Assembly (NCBI RefSeq): GCF_000756665.1
Contig: NZ_ARXV01000013.1
Span: forward strand, 52,923-116,922
DNA from: Alcanivorax nanhaiticus
Lineage (GTDB): Bacteria > Pseudomonadota > Gammaproteobacteria > Pseudomonadales > Alcanivoracaceae
DNA length: 64,000 nt
Reading direction: 5' to 3'
In this document: positions 27,963-35,991 of the stretch, in pieces
Numbering within the stretch: the stretch's first letter is position 1
How the letters are laid out: each line of letters opens with the position of its first letter
Program-made: the position numbers and the translations under genes
Notes under the pieces: model-generated
The model's input: the letters and a program-made list of their open reading frames with translations, nothing else
Databases searched by the model: none
Told to the model about the DNA's origin: nothing

Positions 27963-28919
27963 ATGCCAAATGATGCCCCTGCGGCGGATCGAGTCAGCTT
28001 CGTCACTATTGACGAGGGTCGACATGGTCAGCGCCTCGATAATTTCCTGTTTACCCATCTCAAAGGGGTGCCCAAGTCCCGTATCTACCGGATCATCCGT
28101 TCTGGTGAGGTTCGGGTGAACAAGGGGCGCGCCAAGCAGACCACACGCTTGTCTAGCGGGGATGTGGTCCGGATCCCGCCGATCCGTACCAGTGAGTCCG
28201 ATGCGCCGCCCAAGGTCAGTGATGGCCTGAACGAGCGCCTGTCCCGTGCCTGTGTGTACGAAGATGCCAATCTGTTCATCTTCAACAAGCCTTCGGGTTT
28301 GGCTGTGCATGGCGGCAGCGGGGTGAGCCTCGGCTTAATTGAAGCGCTGCGAGTGATCTACCCTGATGAGCGAGAGCTTGAGCTGGTTCATCGTCTGGAT
28401 CGGGATACCAGTGGCCTGATCATGGTGGCCCGCCGGCGCTCCTTTCTGCGCAAATTGCAGCGCCTTATGCAGAGCGGAAAGGTGGAAAAACGCTATTGGC
28501 TGATCTGCCAGGGTTTCAAGGGTAGTGAACGTACCATGGAGGCGCCGCTGCTGAAGATGCAGAACGGTAACGAGCGGATTGTGCGGGTGTCTCGTGAGGG
28601 CAAGCCTTCCATAACCCATTTTCGCATGATCGAGCGGCTTCAGGATGCCCAATTAGTGGAGGCGTTGCTGGAAACCGGCCGCACCCACCAAATTCGCGTG
28701 CACAGCCAGTTTGGGGGCTTTCCGCTGTTGGGGGATGACAAGTATGGAACGGCGAAAGGGGCCGCGTTGCTGGAGCAGATCGGTCGCCGCAGGCTGTGCT
28801 TGCATGCGCGCAACCTCACGTTTCCCCATCCGGATACGGGCAAGCAGATTTCGGTCACGGCCCCGCTGGATGAGGATTTTGAGGCCATTCTGGGGACATT
28901 AAGGAAGGGCAAGGGGTAG
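27963..28919 (+). CDS. rluC: 23S rRNA pseudouridine synthase RluC
   Basis: A 318-residue enzyme with an N-terminal S4 RNA-binding domain (GQRLDNFLFTHLKGVPKSRIYRIIRSGEVRVN spread over about 22-55) and the catalytic motif HRLDRDTSG with Asp146. RluC modifies U955, U2504 and U2580 of 23S rRNA in E. coli. It lies divergent from rne, as in other gammaproteobacteria. No ribosome site precedes the ATG and a -10-like TATAGAAT lies just upstream, so the mRNA may be leaderless. Confidence 0.93.
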   Translation: MPNDAPAADRVSFVTIDEGRHGQRLDNFLFTHLKGVPKSRIYRIIRSGEVRVNKGRAKQTTRLSSGDVVRIPPIRTSESDAPPKVSDGLNERLSRACVYEDANLFIFNKPSGLAVHGGSGVSLGLIEALRVIYPDERELELVHRLDRDTSGLIMVARRRSFLRKLQRLMQSGKVEKRYWLICQGFKGSERTMEAPLLKMQNGNERIVRVSREGKPSITHFRMIERLQDAQLVEALLETGRTHQIRVHSQFGGFPLLGDDKYGTAKGAALLEQIGRRRLCLHARNLTFPHPDTGKQISVTAPLDEDFEAILGTLRKGKG

Positions 28920-28927
28920 TGGGCACC

Positions 28928-29599
28928 ATGAACTATGATCTGGTGATCTTTGATTGGGATGGCACGGTGATGGATTCCACCGGCCGTATTGTCAGCTGTA
29001 TGCATCTGGCGGCCAGTGATCTGGCACTGCCTTCACTTCCTGATCAGACGGTGCGTGACATTATTGGTCTAGGCCTTCCGGAAGCCATTGCGACCCTCTA
29101 TCCGGTGCTGGGCAGTGCGGACATATTACGCATGCGAGATCGTTATGCGTTTCATTTTATTGAAGCCGAGACCACACCAAGCCCATTGTATCCTGGGGCG
29201 GAGGCAGTGCTCACCGGGCTGCGCGAGCAGGGCTACAAGCTGTCAGTCGCCACCGGCAAGAGTCGCAAGGGGCTGCAGCGAGTGTGGGGTAACACGGGGC
29301 TGGATCGCTATTTTCATGCTTCACGTTGTGCTGATGAAAGTCGCTCCAAGCCTGAGCCGCACATGGTGTTAGAGTTGCTTGAGGAAATGGCGGTGCCGGC
29401 GGAACGGGCGATTGTGGTCGGCGATACCACCTTTGATCTGGAAATGGCGCGCAACGCCGGAGTGGATCGAGTGGCGGTGAGCTACGGCGCACACCCTGTT
29501 GATCGGCTTCTGCCTTGTGAACCTCTGGCCGTGATTGATAGATTGAACGACTTGCTGCCGCTTGTGGGAGCGGCTGAATTGTCCATGGAGAGTCTGTAA
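28928..29599 (+). CDS. HAD-IA hydrolase (phosphoglycolate phosphatase-like)
   Basis: A 223-residue HAD phosphatase. Motif I FDWDGT (Asp9, Asp11), motif II SVATGK, motif III with SKPEP, and motif IV GDTTFDLEMARNAG are all present, with a helical cap after motif I. The substrate is unknown; members of this group act on small phosphoesters. It lies between rluC and sppA in many gammaproteobacteria. An upstream in-frame GTG at 28919 overlaps the rluC stop, but the ATG at 28928 is closer to the fold. Confidence 0.88.
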   Translation: MNYDLVIFDWDGTVMDSTGRIVSCMHLAASDLALPSLPDQTVRDIIGLGLPEAIATLYPVLGSADILRMRDRYAFHFIEAETTPSPLYPGAEAVLTGLREQGYKLSVATGKSRKGLQRVWGNTGLDRYFHASRCADESRSKPEPHMVLELLEEMAVPAERAIVVGDTTFDLEMARNAGVDRVAVSYGAHPVDRLLPCEPLAVIDRLNDLLPLVGAAELSMESL

Positions 29600-30580
29600 A
29601 TGGAAAACGATAACACCTCGCAGCGTCCTGCTAGTGAGAAAGAGTGGAAGTTGATTGAAAAGCTCTTGGGGCAGGCCCAGGAGGAGCATCGCAAGTCCCG
29701 TCGCTGGGGTGTTTTCTTTAAGGTGCTGACCTTTGTGTATCTGTTTGTGCTGCTGGCAGTGATGCTCAACGGTCGTTCAGGAGGCTCTTCTCTGGCGGTT
29801 GCGGAAGAGCATGTGGCTGTGGTCACGGTGAATGGTGTGATTGCGCCGGATCAGGATGCCAGTGCTGATTTGATCGTCACCGGGCTGACCCGGGCGTTCG
29901 AGGCAGAAAACAGCAAGGCCGTGTTGCTCAAGATCAACAGCCCGGGTGGTTCTCCGGTGCAGTCCAACCAGGTGTACAACGCGATCAAGCGCCTGCGTGC
30001 TGAGTATCCGGACAAGAAGGTGTACGCCGCCATTACCGATGTGGGCGCGTCAGGTGCCTACTATATTGCTTCTGCGGCAGATGAGATTTATGCCGACCCC
30101 GCCAGTATTGTGGGTTCCATTGGTGTCATCATGGCCGGGTTTGGTCTTGAAGAAGCGGCAGAAAAATTGGGTGTTGAGCGTCGTGTGCTGACGGCAGGTA
30201 ATAACAAGGCGATCATGGATCCGTTCTCTCCGGTGCGCCCGGCAGATCGTAAACACATGAAAGCCATGCTTAATGAGATTCACCAGCAATTCATTACCGC
30301 TGTGCGCAATGGTCGGGGTGACCGTCTCAAGGAGGCAGAAAACCCGGAGATCTTCTCTGGCCTGTTCTGGACTGGAGAGCGAGCAGAGACCATGGGTCTG
30401 GTCGATGGTCTGAAGAGTCCGGGCGATGTGGCCCGTGATGTGGTGGGGCTTGAGGAGCTGGTGAATTACAGTGCCAGCCGCTCTCCGATGGAGGAATTCC
30501 TGCGCAAGTTTGGCGTCTCCATCGGTGAGGGCATTGCCAGCCAGTTGGGTGTGGATGCGGGCGTGCCGAGTATTCGGTAA
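29600..30580 (+). CDS. sppA: Signal peptide peptidase SppA (short form)
   Basis: A 326-residue S49 protease with a cytoplasmic N-terminus rich in charged residues, one membrane helix (about 40-60), and a periplasmic catalytic domain. Ser151 lies in DVGASGAYY, and Lys203 in AGNNKAIMDPF is the likely general base. It degrades cleaved signal peptides in the membrane. The ATG directly abuts the stop of the HAD gene, so the two are coupled. Ends just before an inverted-repeat element with a strong terminator. Confidence 0.93.
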   Translation: MENDNTSQRPASEKEWKLIEKLLGQAQEEHRKSRRWGVFFKVLTFVYLFVLLAVMLNGRSGGSSLAVAEEHVAVVTVNGVIAPDQDASADLIVTGLTRAFEAENSKAVLLKINSPGGSPVQSNQVYNAIKRLRAEYPDKKVYAAITDVGASGAYYIASAADEIYADPASIVGSIGVIMAGFGLEEAAEKLGVERRVLTAGNNKAIMDPFSPVRPADRKHMKAMLNEIHQQFITAVRNGRGDRLKEAENPEIFSGLFWTGERAETMGLVDGLKSPGDVARDVVGLEELVNYSASRSPMEEFLRKFGVSIGEGIASQLGVDAGVPSIR

Positions 30581-30584
30581 AGCC

Positions 30585-30708
30585 GCTGCGAGCTACGAGC
30601 TTCCAGCTACGAGGAAAAGCAAAAACCCGGCGCCGCCGGGTTTTTGCTTTTAAGGATTGCGCTTAAGCCTGGTCTGATCACCATTCTCGTAGCTCGAAGC
30701 TATAGCGG
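30585..30708. repeat. Inverted word repeat around a terminator (GAGCTACGAG type)
   Basis: The left arm (30585-30614) repeats AGCTACGAG twice. AGCTTCCAGCTACGAG (30598-30613) pairs with CTCGTAGCTCGAAGCT (30686-30701) with one mismatch. The terminator 30615-30651 stands directly inside the left arm. The right arm includes the stop codon of the leftward maf gene. Confidence 0.75.
30615..30651. terminator. Bidirectional terminator between sppA and maf
   Basis: A 16-bp perfect stem (arm AAAAGCAAAAACCCGG and its complement) with a 5-base loop; T runs follow on both strands. It serves the convergent sppA and maf transcripts. Confidence 0.92.
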
Positions 30709-31290
30709 TAGCTGAACCCCTTCCGCTGCCAGAAATTCGGTCAAGGTGATCAGCGGCAGCCCAATCAGGCTGTTGGGGTCGCGTCCTTCCAGGGATTTGA
30801 ACAGCACAATGCCCAGCCCTTCAGATTTGAAGCTGCCGGCGCAGTTGAGGGGTTGTTCCAGGTCCACGTAACGCTCGATTTGCTCCCGGGTCAGGGTGCG
30901 GAATTGTACGTGGAAGGGTTCGCAGGCGGTTTGGGTACGGCCGGTGGCTGTGTTGAGCAGGCAAAGACCGGTGAGAAAGGTAACCCGCTGGCCGCTGGCT
31001 GCGCTCAGCTGCTCGATGGCCTTTTCCCGGGTGCCGGGTTTGCCGAGCACTTTGTCACCCAGTACCGCCACTTGATCGGAGCCGATGATCAGGGTGTTCG
31101 GGTGTTCTGCCGCCAGCGCGGTTGCCTTTTCCCTTCCCAGACGCATCACCAGCTCGGTGGGGGGTTCGCCATCCTGGCGGGATTCATCAATGTCAGGGCT
31201 CTGGTGACTGAACTCCAGGTGAAGCTTGCCCAGCAATTCACGACGAAACGGTGAGGAAGAGGCGAGGAGGATGGCTGGTGTAGCGGTCAT
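30700..31290 (-). CDS. yceF: Maf-family nucleoside triphosphate pyrophosphatase (YceF type)
   Basis: A 196-residue Maf protein with the N-terminal signature LLASSSPFRRELL, the SPDIDES motif, REKA, and GSDQV. Maf proteins hydrolyse non-canonical nucleotides; the YceF subgroup prefers 7-methyl-GTP, and its place next to yceD-rpmF-plsX supports this subgroup. Transcribed leftward, divergent from yceD. Confidence 0.92.
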   Translation of the reverse strand: MTATPAILLASSSPFRRELLGKLHLEFSHQSPDIDESRQDGEPPTELVMRLGREKATALAAEHPNTLIIGSDQVAVLGDKVLGKPGTREKAIEQLSAASGQRVTFLTGLCLLNTATGRTQTACEPFHVQFRTLTREQIERYVDLEQPLNCAGSFKSEGLGIVLFKSLEGRDPNSLIGLPLITLTEFLAAEGVQLPL

Positions 31291-31473
31291 GATTCTGTCT
31301 CCGGTCTGAGCGGGCAGAGTGTAGTGATTTTCTGGTGCAGGAAGAAGGTTTATGGGGCCAGTTTTCAGGTAAAATGCCCGGCGTCGGGCAAAAAATGCCC
31401 AGATATGCCAAAGAGTTTTTCGTGTTTTAGGAAAAGTCTTTATTCTTCAGTGGGTTAACCGCTTACATTAACT

Positions 31474-31502
31474 TTGACAGAAGGGCTTCTCAGCCCTAGA
31501 AT
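31474..31502 (+). promoter_or_regulatory. Sigma-70 promoter of yceD-rpmF-plsX, with almost no leader
   Basis: TTGACA (31474-31479), a 17-base spacer, and TAGAAT (31497-31502) nearly match consensus. The predicted start, about 31509, is only ~3 bases before the yceD ATG at 31512, and no ribosome site is present there. Confidence 0.8.
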
Positions 31503-31511
31503 TGCGCGCTT

Positions 31512-32027
31512 ATGTTTTCAGGGCAACTGCCACAGTTCCTCGACCCCCGTAAATACGCGGATCAGGGTCGCGTCGTTGAAGGCCAGCTTACTGTCCGCGA
31601 CCTGCCGCGCCTGCAGGATTACGAGGAGAGTCTGGACCAGCCGGTAGCAATATCGCTGGCGTTCGGCCGTGACGAAGAGGGGCATCGGCGTATTGAGGGC
31701 GAGGTTAGCACGCGACTGGTGCTGCCATGTCAGCGCTGCCTGGAGCCGGTAACTTGTGACATCAAGGCCACGATCGATGTGGCACTTGTCTGGAACGAGG
31801 AGCAGGCCAAGGCGCTGCCGGAGCGACTGGACCCCTGGCTGATTGATGATGAACCCATGGTTCTCACCGATTTGCTCGAAGAGGAACTGCTGCTGGCCAT
31901 GCCGTTGGTGGCACTGCATGACCCTTGCCCGACAGCTTTACCGCATGACAGCGGTGAACCTGAGAAACAGGAAAACGCGGATAATCCTTTTGCCGTGCTG
32001 GCCCAGTTAAAGGGTCAAGGCAAGTAA
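31512..32027 (+). CDS. yceD: YceD (DUF177), 23S rRNA accumulation protein
   Basis: A 171-residue acidic protein of the DUF177 family with the metal-like LPCQRCLEPV motif (Cys73, Cys76). E. coli YceD is needed for normal 23S rRNA accumulation. The N-terminus (QLPQFLDPRKYADQG) aligns with other YceD starts, so the ATG at 31512 is right although a consensus promoter ends just 10 bases before it. Followed by rpmF in the same operon, as in most proteobacteria. Confidence 0.92.
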   Translation: MFSGQLPQFLDPRKYADQGRVVEGQLTVRDLPRLQDYEESLDQPVAISLAFGRDEEGHRRIEGEVSTRLVLPCQRCLEPVTCDIKATIDVALVWNEEQAKALPERLDPWLIDDEPMVLTDLLEEELLLAMPLVALHDPCPTALPHDSGEPEKQENADNPFAVLAQLKGQGK

Positions 32028-32060
32028 ATTCAGGCTGATTTAACGCCCGAGGAGCTCGAA

Positions 32061-32252
32061 ATGGCTGTTCAACAGAACCGTAAAACCCGTTCCAAGCGCG
32101 GCATGCGCCGTTCTCACGATGCGCTGACTTCTGCTGCGCTGACCGAAGATTCCAACACTGGTGAAGTGCATCGTCGTCACCACATCTCCCCGGATGGCAT
32201 GTACCGCGGCCGTCAGGTGATTCGTCAGGTTGAGACTGACGACGAAGAGTAA
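32061..32252 (+). CDS. rpmF: 50S ribosomal protein bL32
   Basis: A 63-residue basic protein with the L32 start [20 protein letters not shown] and the central [15 protein letters not shown]. It lacks zinc-binding cysteines, so it is the C- form, which does not depend on zinc. GGAG precedes the ATG. Lies 33 bases after yceD and is followed by two terminator-like hairpins before plsX, which would raise ribosomal protein output relative to the lipid genes. Confidence 0.97.
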   Translation: MAVQQNRKTRSKRGMRRSHDALTSAALTEDSNTGEVHRRHHISPDGMYRGRQVIRQVETDDEE

Positions 32253-32261
32253 CATCTTCAT

Positions 32262-32290
32262 GCAAACGGGAGCTTCTGCTCCCGTTTTGC
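32262..32290 (+). terminator. First hairpin after rpmF
   Basis: GCAAACGGGAGC pairs with GCTCCCGTTTTGC (one extra base) around a TTCT loop, followed by TTT. Likely a leaky terminator that separates rpmF from plsX. Confidence 0.7.
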
Positions 32291-32310
32291 TTTGGCCTGC
32301 CAGGCCACAG

Positions 32311-32336
32311 AAATCCTCCTTCGGGAGGATTTTTTG
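32311..32336 (+). terminator. Second hairpin after rpmF (UUCG loop)
   Basis: AAATCCTCC and GGAGGATTT form a 9-bp stem closed by a stable TTCG tetraloop and followed by a T run. With the hairpin at 32262 it makes a double termination point before plsX. Confidence 0.85.
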
Positions 32337-32426
32337 TAAGCGGATACAAGGGAACCTGTTTCCCGCTGTATTTTTTGTCAGAATGTCGGCCTCAAAATCA
32401 ATAATCGCATTTTAAGGAAGCAGCCC

Positions 32427-33455
32427 ATGTCGGTTGTGACGTTGGCGGTTGACGCCATGGGGGGCGACCACGGTTTGTCCGTGACCGTGCCCGCGGTGGC
32501 GCGGATGCTTTCCCGCCATGATCATCTCAATATCATTCTTGTCGGGCAGCCGGAGCCGTTGGCTGAGGCGCTCAGGAAGCAAGGTCTGCAGGACCATGCC
32601 CGTATTACCGTTCAGCCTGCTGCCGAAGTGGTAGCCATGGATGATCCGGTGGCCGTGGCATTGCGTCAGAAGAAAGATTCCTCCATGCGAGTGGCTATCA
32701 ACCAGGTCAAGGAAGGCAAGGCCCAGGCGGCTGTCAGTGCCGGTAATACCGGTGCCTTGATGGCGGTTAGCCGTTTCGTTCTGAAAACCCTGCCAGGAGT
32801 TGATCGTCCCGCCATCTGCACCGCGATTCCTACCTCCGCCGGGCACTGTCACATGCTTGATCTGGGTGCCAATGTGGATTCCGAGCCAGCACATTTGGTG
32901 CAGTTTGCTCTGATGGGGCAGGCGTTGGTGCGGGCGGTGGATGGTGAGCGCCATCCGCGGGTAGCGCTGCTCAATATTGGTGAAGAAGACATCAAGGGTA
33001 ATGAGCAGATCAAGGAAGCGGCCGCCTTGCTGCGGGCAACTGCCGACATGAATTATGTTGGCTTCGTGGAAGGCAATGGCATCTTTGCTGGTGAGGCGGA
33101 CGTGGTGGTCTGTGACGGCTTTGTTGGCAATGTGTCACTGAAAACCATGGAAGGCGTTGCCAAGATGATCGGCAATATGATCCGTGAAGAGATAGGGCAA
33201 TCCTGGCTGCGCAAGCTCAGTGGTCTGCTGGCACTGCCGGTGTTGAGCGGATTGAAGAAACGCATGGATCCAGACCGTTATAACGGTGCCAGCCTGGTCG
33301 GTTTGAGAGGCGTAGTGGTGAAAAGCCACGGTGGCACCAGTGTGGAAGGTTTTATCAGTGCCCTTGAGGTGGCGGAGCTGGAAGCGCGGCGAAATGTGCC
33401 GGCGCTGATTCGTGATGCCCTGGCGCCCGAGGCGGCGCCAGACACTGGGGCCTGA
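32427..33455 (+). CDS. plsX: Phosphate acyltransferase PlsX
   Basis: A 342-residue enzyme that makes acyl-phosphate from acyl-ACP, the first step of phospholipid synthesis in the PlsX/PlsY route. The start TLAVDAMGGDHG, the AGNTGALM motif, and KSHGGTS near the C-terminus are diagnostic. AAGGA lies 10 bases before the ATG. Heads the fatty-acid cluster fabD-fabG-acpP-fabF. Confidence 0.95.
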   Translation: MSVVTLAVDAMGGDHGLSVTVPAVARMLSRHDHLNIILVGQPEPLAEALRKQGLQDHARITVQPAAEVVAMDDPVAVALRQKKDSSMRVAINQVKEGKAQAAVSAGNTGALMAVSRFVLKTLPGVDRPAICTAIPTSAGHCHMLDLGANVDSEPAHLVQFALMGQALVRAVDGERHPRVALLNIGEEDIKGNEQIKEAAALLRATADMNYVGFVEGNGIFAGEADVVVCDGFVGNVSLKTMEGVAKMIGNMIREEIGQSWLRKLSGLLALPVLSGLKKRMDPDRYNGASLVGLRGVVVKSHGGTSVEGFISALEVAELEARRNVPALIRDALAPEAAPDTGA

Positions 33456-33537
33456 TGTGGCAATACTTTGTTGCAGCATTACCCGGACAGTACAGGGCAA
33501 ACCGGGCATACTGCGGCGCGTGAAACGAGGATAAGAC

Positions 33538-34464
33538 ATGTCCAAAACTGCCTTTATTTTCCCCGGTCAGGGTTCCCAGTCATTGGGAATGCTGGCGGAC
33601 TTTGCTGATCGCCCTGCGGTCAAGCAGACCTTTCAGGAAGCCTCCGGTGCCCTGGGTCTGGATCTCTGGGCCATGAGTCAGGAAGGTCCCCAGGAGTTGA
33701 TGAACCAGACGGAAAATACCCAGCCGTTGCTGCTCACTGCCGGTGTGGCACTGTGGCGTTTGTGGGAGCAAAGCGGCGGGCCACGTCCGCACTTTCTGGC
33801 TGGCCACAGCCTGGGCGAATACACCGCACTGAGCTGCGCGGGTGTGATCAATCTGGGAGATGCGGTACGTCTGGTACGGACCCGTGGCCAGCTGATGCAG
33901 CAAGCCGTTGCCGAAGGCGAGGGCAAGATGGCGGCGGTACTGGGCCTCGACGATGAGCAAGTGCGTGAGGCCTGTGCCAGGGCTGCTGAGGGCTCTGTGG
34001 TGGAAGCGGTGAATTTCAATGCACCTGGACAGGTGGTGATTGCCGGTGCCGCGGATGCAGTCGAGCGTGCCATTGCTGCCTGCAAAGAGGCAGGGGCCAA
34101 GCGCGCCATGCCACTGCCAGTCAGCGTGCCATCTCATTGTGCTCTGATGAAACCTGCGGCAGACCAGCTTGCAGAAAACCTCAACGCCACTAATTTTCAT
34201 GCGGCTGAAATCCCGGTCATCAACAATGTGGACGTGGTGGCAGAAACCGCACCGGAACAAATCCGTGATGCGCTGGTGCGGCAGCTGTATTCACCTGTGC
34301 GTTGGGTGGAAACCATCCAGGCGCTGGGTGCCGAGGGCGTGACCAGTGTTTATGAATGTGGCCCCGGCAAGGTGCTATGTGGTCTGATCAAGCGAATTGA
34401 TCGGGGCATGGCTGCCAGTCCGCTGGAGAGCGGTGATGCGTTTGAAAAGGCGCTGGGTCTGTAA
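33538..34464 (+). CDS. fabD: Malonyl-CoA:ACP transacylase FabD
   Basis: A 308-residue acyltransferase. The start FIFPGQGSQS, the nucleophile Ser91 in GHSLGEY, and the histidine in VPSHCALM are present. Loads malonyl groups on ACP for chain elongation. GAGG precedes the ATG. Confidence 0.96.
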   Translation: MSKTAFIFPGQGSQSLGMLADFADRPAVKQTFQEASGALGLDLWAMSQEGPQELMNQTENTQPLLLTAGVALWRLWEQSGGPRPHFLAGHSLGEYTALSCAGVINLGDAVRLVRTRGQLMQQAVAEGEGKMAAVLGLDDEQVREACARAAEGSVVEAVNFNAPGQVVIAGAADAVERAIAACKEAGAKRAMPLPVSVPSHCALMKPAADQLAENLNATNFHAAEIPVINNVDVVAETAPEQIRDALVRQLYSPVRWVETIQALGAEGVTSVYECGPGKVLCGLIKRIDRGMAASPLESGDAFEKALGL

Positions 34465-34488
34465 ACGATTCTGTCAGGAGAAAACAGA

Positions 34489-35220
34489 ATGTCTGATAAG
34501 AAAGTGGCACTGGTAACCGGCGCTAGCCGCGGTATCGGCCGTGCCATTGCCAATAAACTGATTGAAGACGGCTTTTTTGTTGTGGGCACGGCAACCTCTG
34601 AGGGCGGTGCTGCTGCTATCGGTGAGGCGCTGAGTGCCAATGGCGCTGGCAAGGTGCTGAATGTGGCCGATCGCCAATCCGTTGAAACCACCCTGAAAAG
34701 CATTAATGAAGAGTTTGGTGCGCCAGTGGTGCTGGTGAATAACGCCGGTATTACCCGTGACAACATCATGCTACGAATGAAAGATGATGAGTGGGAAGAT
34801 GTGATTAACACCAACCTCAATTCCCTTTATCGTGTCAGTAAGGGCTGCCTGAAAGGGATGACCAAGGCGCGTTGGGGCAGAATCATCAATATCAGCTCTG
34901 TGGTTGGCACCATGGGGAATGCTGGCCAGGCCAACTACGCGGCAGCCAAGGGTGGGGTAGAAGGTTTTACCCGTGCGCTGGCTCGTGAGGTGGGTTCGCG
35001 CAATATCACAGTGAATTCTGTGGCGCCCGGTTTTATCCAGACGGATATGACGGACGCCTTGCCTGATGCTCAGAAAGAGTCTCTTTTGTCCGGGATTCCA
35101 CTGGGGCGTTTGGGGCAGCCGGAAGAGATTGCCAGTGCGGTTGCCTGGCTTGCCAGCGACGGCGGTGGCTATGTAACCGGCACGACTTTGCACGTGAATG
35201 GCGGTATGTTTACCGGCTAG
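34489..35220 (+). CDS. fabG: 3-oxoacyl-ACP reductase FabG
   Basis: A 243-residue short-chain dehydrogenase. NADPH-binding GASRGIGRAIA, the NNAG motif, and catalytic Tyr150-x3-Lys154 in NYAAAKGG with a serine in NISSVVG. Reduces beta-ketoacyl-ACP. AGGAG precedes the ATG; 24 bases after fabD. Confidence 0.96.
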   Translation: MSDKKVALVTGASRGIGRAIANKLIEDGFFVVGTATSEGGAAAIGEALSANGAGKVLNVADRQSVETTLKSINEEFGAPVVLVNNAGITRDNIMLRMKDDEWEDVINTNLNSLYRVSKGCLKGMTKARWGRIINISSVVGTMGNAGQANYAAAKGGVEGFTRALAREVGSRNITVNSVAPGFIQTDMTDALPDAQKESLLSGIPLGRLGQPEEIASAVAWLASDGGGYVTGTTLHVNGGMFTG

Positions 35221-35325
35221 TGCCAAAAGTGTGCATGTGAGTGGGTCTCTGTGGGGCAGTGTAATTGACTGTTTTTACAGAGAAAAATATTTGGAAAAAC
35301 TTGAAGGAATCGCACCGGGTCAGTT

Positions 35326-35358
35326 CGCTTGCAAGCGCAAACGGCGTTCACCTAGAAT
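35326..35358 (+). promoter_or_regulatory. Probable acpP promoter with a palindrome over the -35
   Basis: TTGCAA (35329-35334), an 18-base spacer, and TAGAAT (35353-35358) fit a sigma-70 promoter 50 bases before acpP. The -35 lies inside the perfect palindrome CGCTTGCAAGCG (35326-35337), which could be an operator. A separate promoter would explain the higher ACP demand. Confidence 0.55.
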
Positions 35359-35407
35359 AGCCGCTGACAGGTGCTAGCACACCATCAATCAGGAGAGTTA
35401 TAGGATC

Positions 35408-35641
35408 ATGAGCAGCATCGAAGAACGCGTACAAAAAATCATCGTGGAACAACTGGGTGTTAAGCCGGAAGACGTAAAATCTGAAGCGTCCTTCGTTGAA
35501 GATCTGGGTGCAGACTCCCTGGATACCGTTGAGCTGGTGATGGCTCTCGAAGAGGAATTCGAGACCGAGATCCCGGACGAAGAAGCTGAGAAAATCAGCA
35601 CTGTTCAGTCCGCTGTTGACTACATCAAAGCCCACAGCTAA
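35408..35641 (+). CDS. acpP: Acyl carrier protein
   Basis: A 77-residue acidic four-helix protein; Ser37 in GADSLD takes the phosphopantetheine arm. Nearly identical in pattern to E. coli AcpP. It has its own predicted promoter and a terminator directly after it, so it is expressed at high level independent of fabG and fabF. Confidence 0.97.
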   Translation: MSSIEERVQKIIVEQLGVKPEDVKSEASFVEDLGADSLDTVELVMALEEEFETEIPDEEAEKISTVQSAVDYIKAHS

Positions 35642-35669
35642 TTCGTTAGTTGTTACGCTTTACAAAATG

Positions 35670-35700
35670 GCCGCAGGTTCAACGAACTTGCGGCTTTTTT
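35670..35700 (+). terminator. Terminator after acpP
   Basis: GCCGCAGGTTC pairs with GAACTTGCGGC (one G-T pair) around AAC, followed by six T. Confidence 0.88.
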
Positions 35701-35991
35701 GTGCCTGATTTTCAGGTAGTCTTCTTGCTTGACTTGTAGGGCGCAGCCAGAAAGGCTGATCCCTTTTTCCGCCCAGCAGTGCCAGCCGCTGTTTATATAG
35801 AGCGACTACACGGCATATCGACTGACACGACTGGACGAAAAAATGCATTCAGCAGGGGCTGTTTTGGTAGTGTTGGCAGGCCCTAACAGCCGCTTACATA
35901 ATGGCGGCGTGATAATGGCGGCTTTGTAGTAATCTTGTCGCATTCAATAGCGTTTAATGCTCCAACTTTGGAACGGACTGGAGGAATTCGG
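35701..35991 (+). promoter_or_regulatory. fabF leader region
   Basis: Between the acpP terminator and fabF there is no gene. ATAATGGCGGC occurs twice with a 14-base period (35898-35908 and 35912-35922), and GGAGG stands 7 bases before the GTG start. A promoter for fabF must lie here but I cannot pick it with confidence. Confidence 0.4.

Noticed and set aside
31375..31406. Hairpin GCCCGGCGTCGGGC as a terminator upstream of yceD
   Set aside because: It is followed by A rather than T on the plus strand, and on the minus strand the T run comes before the stem.
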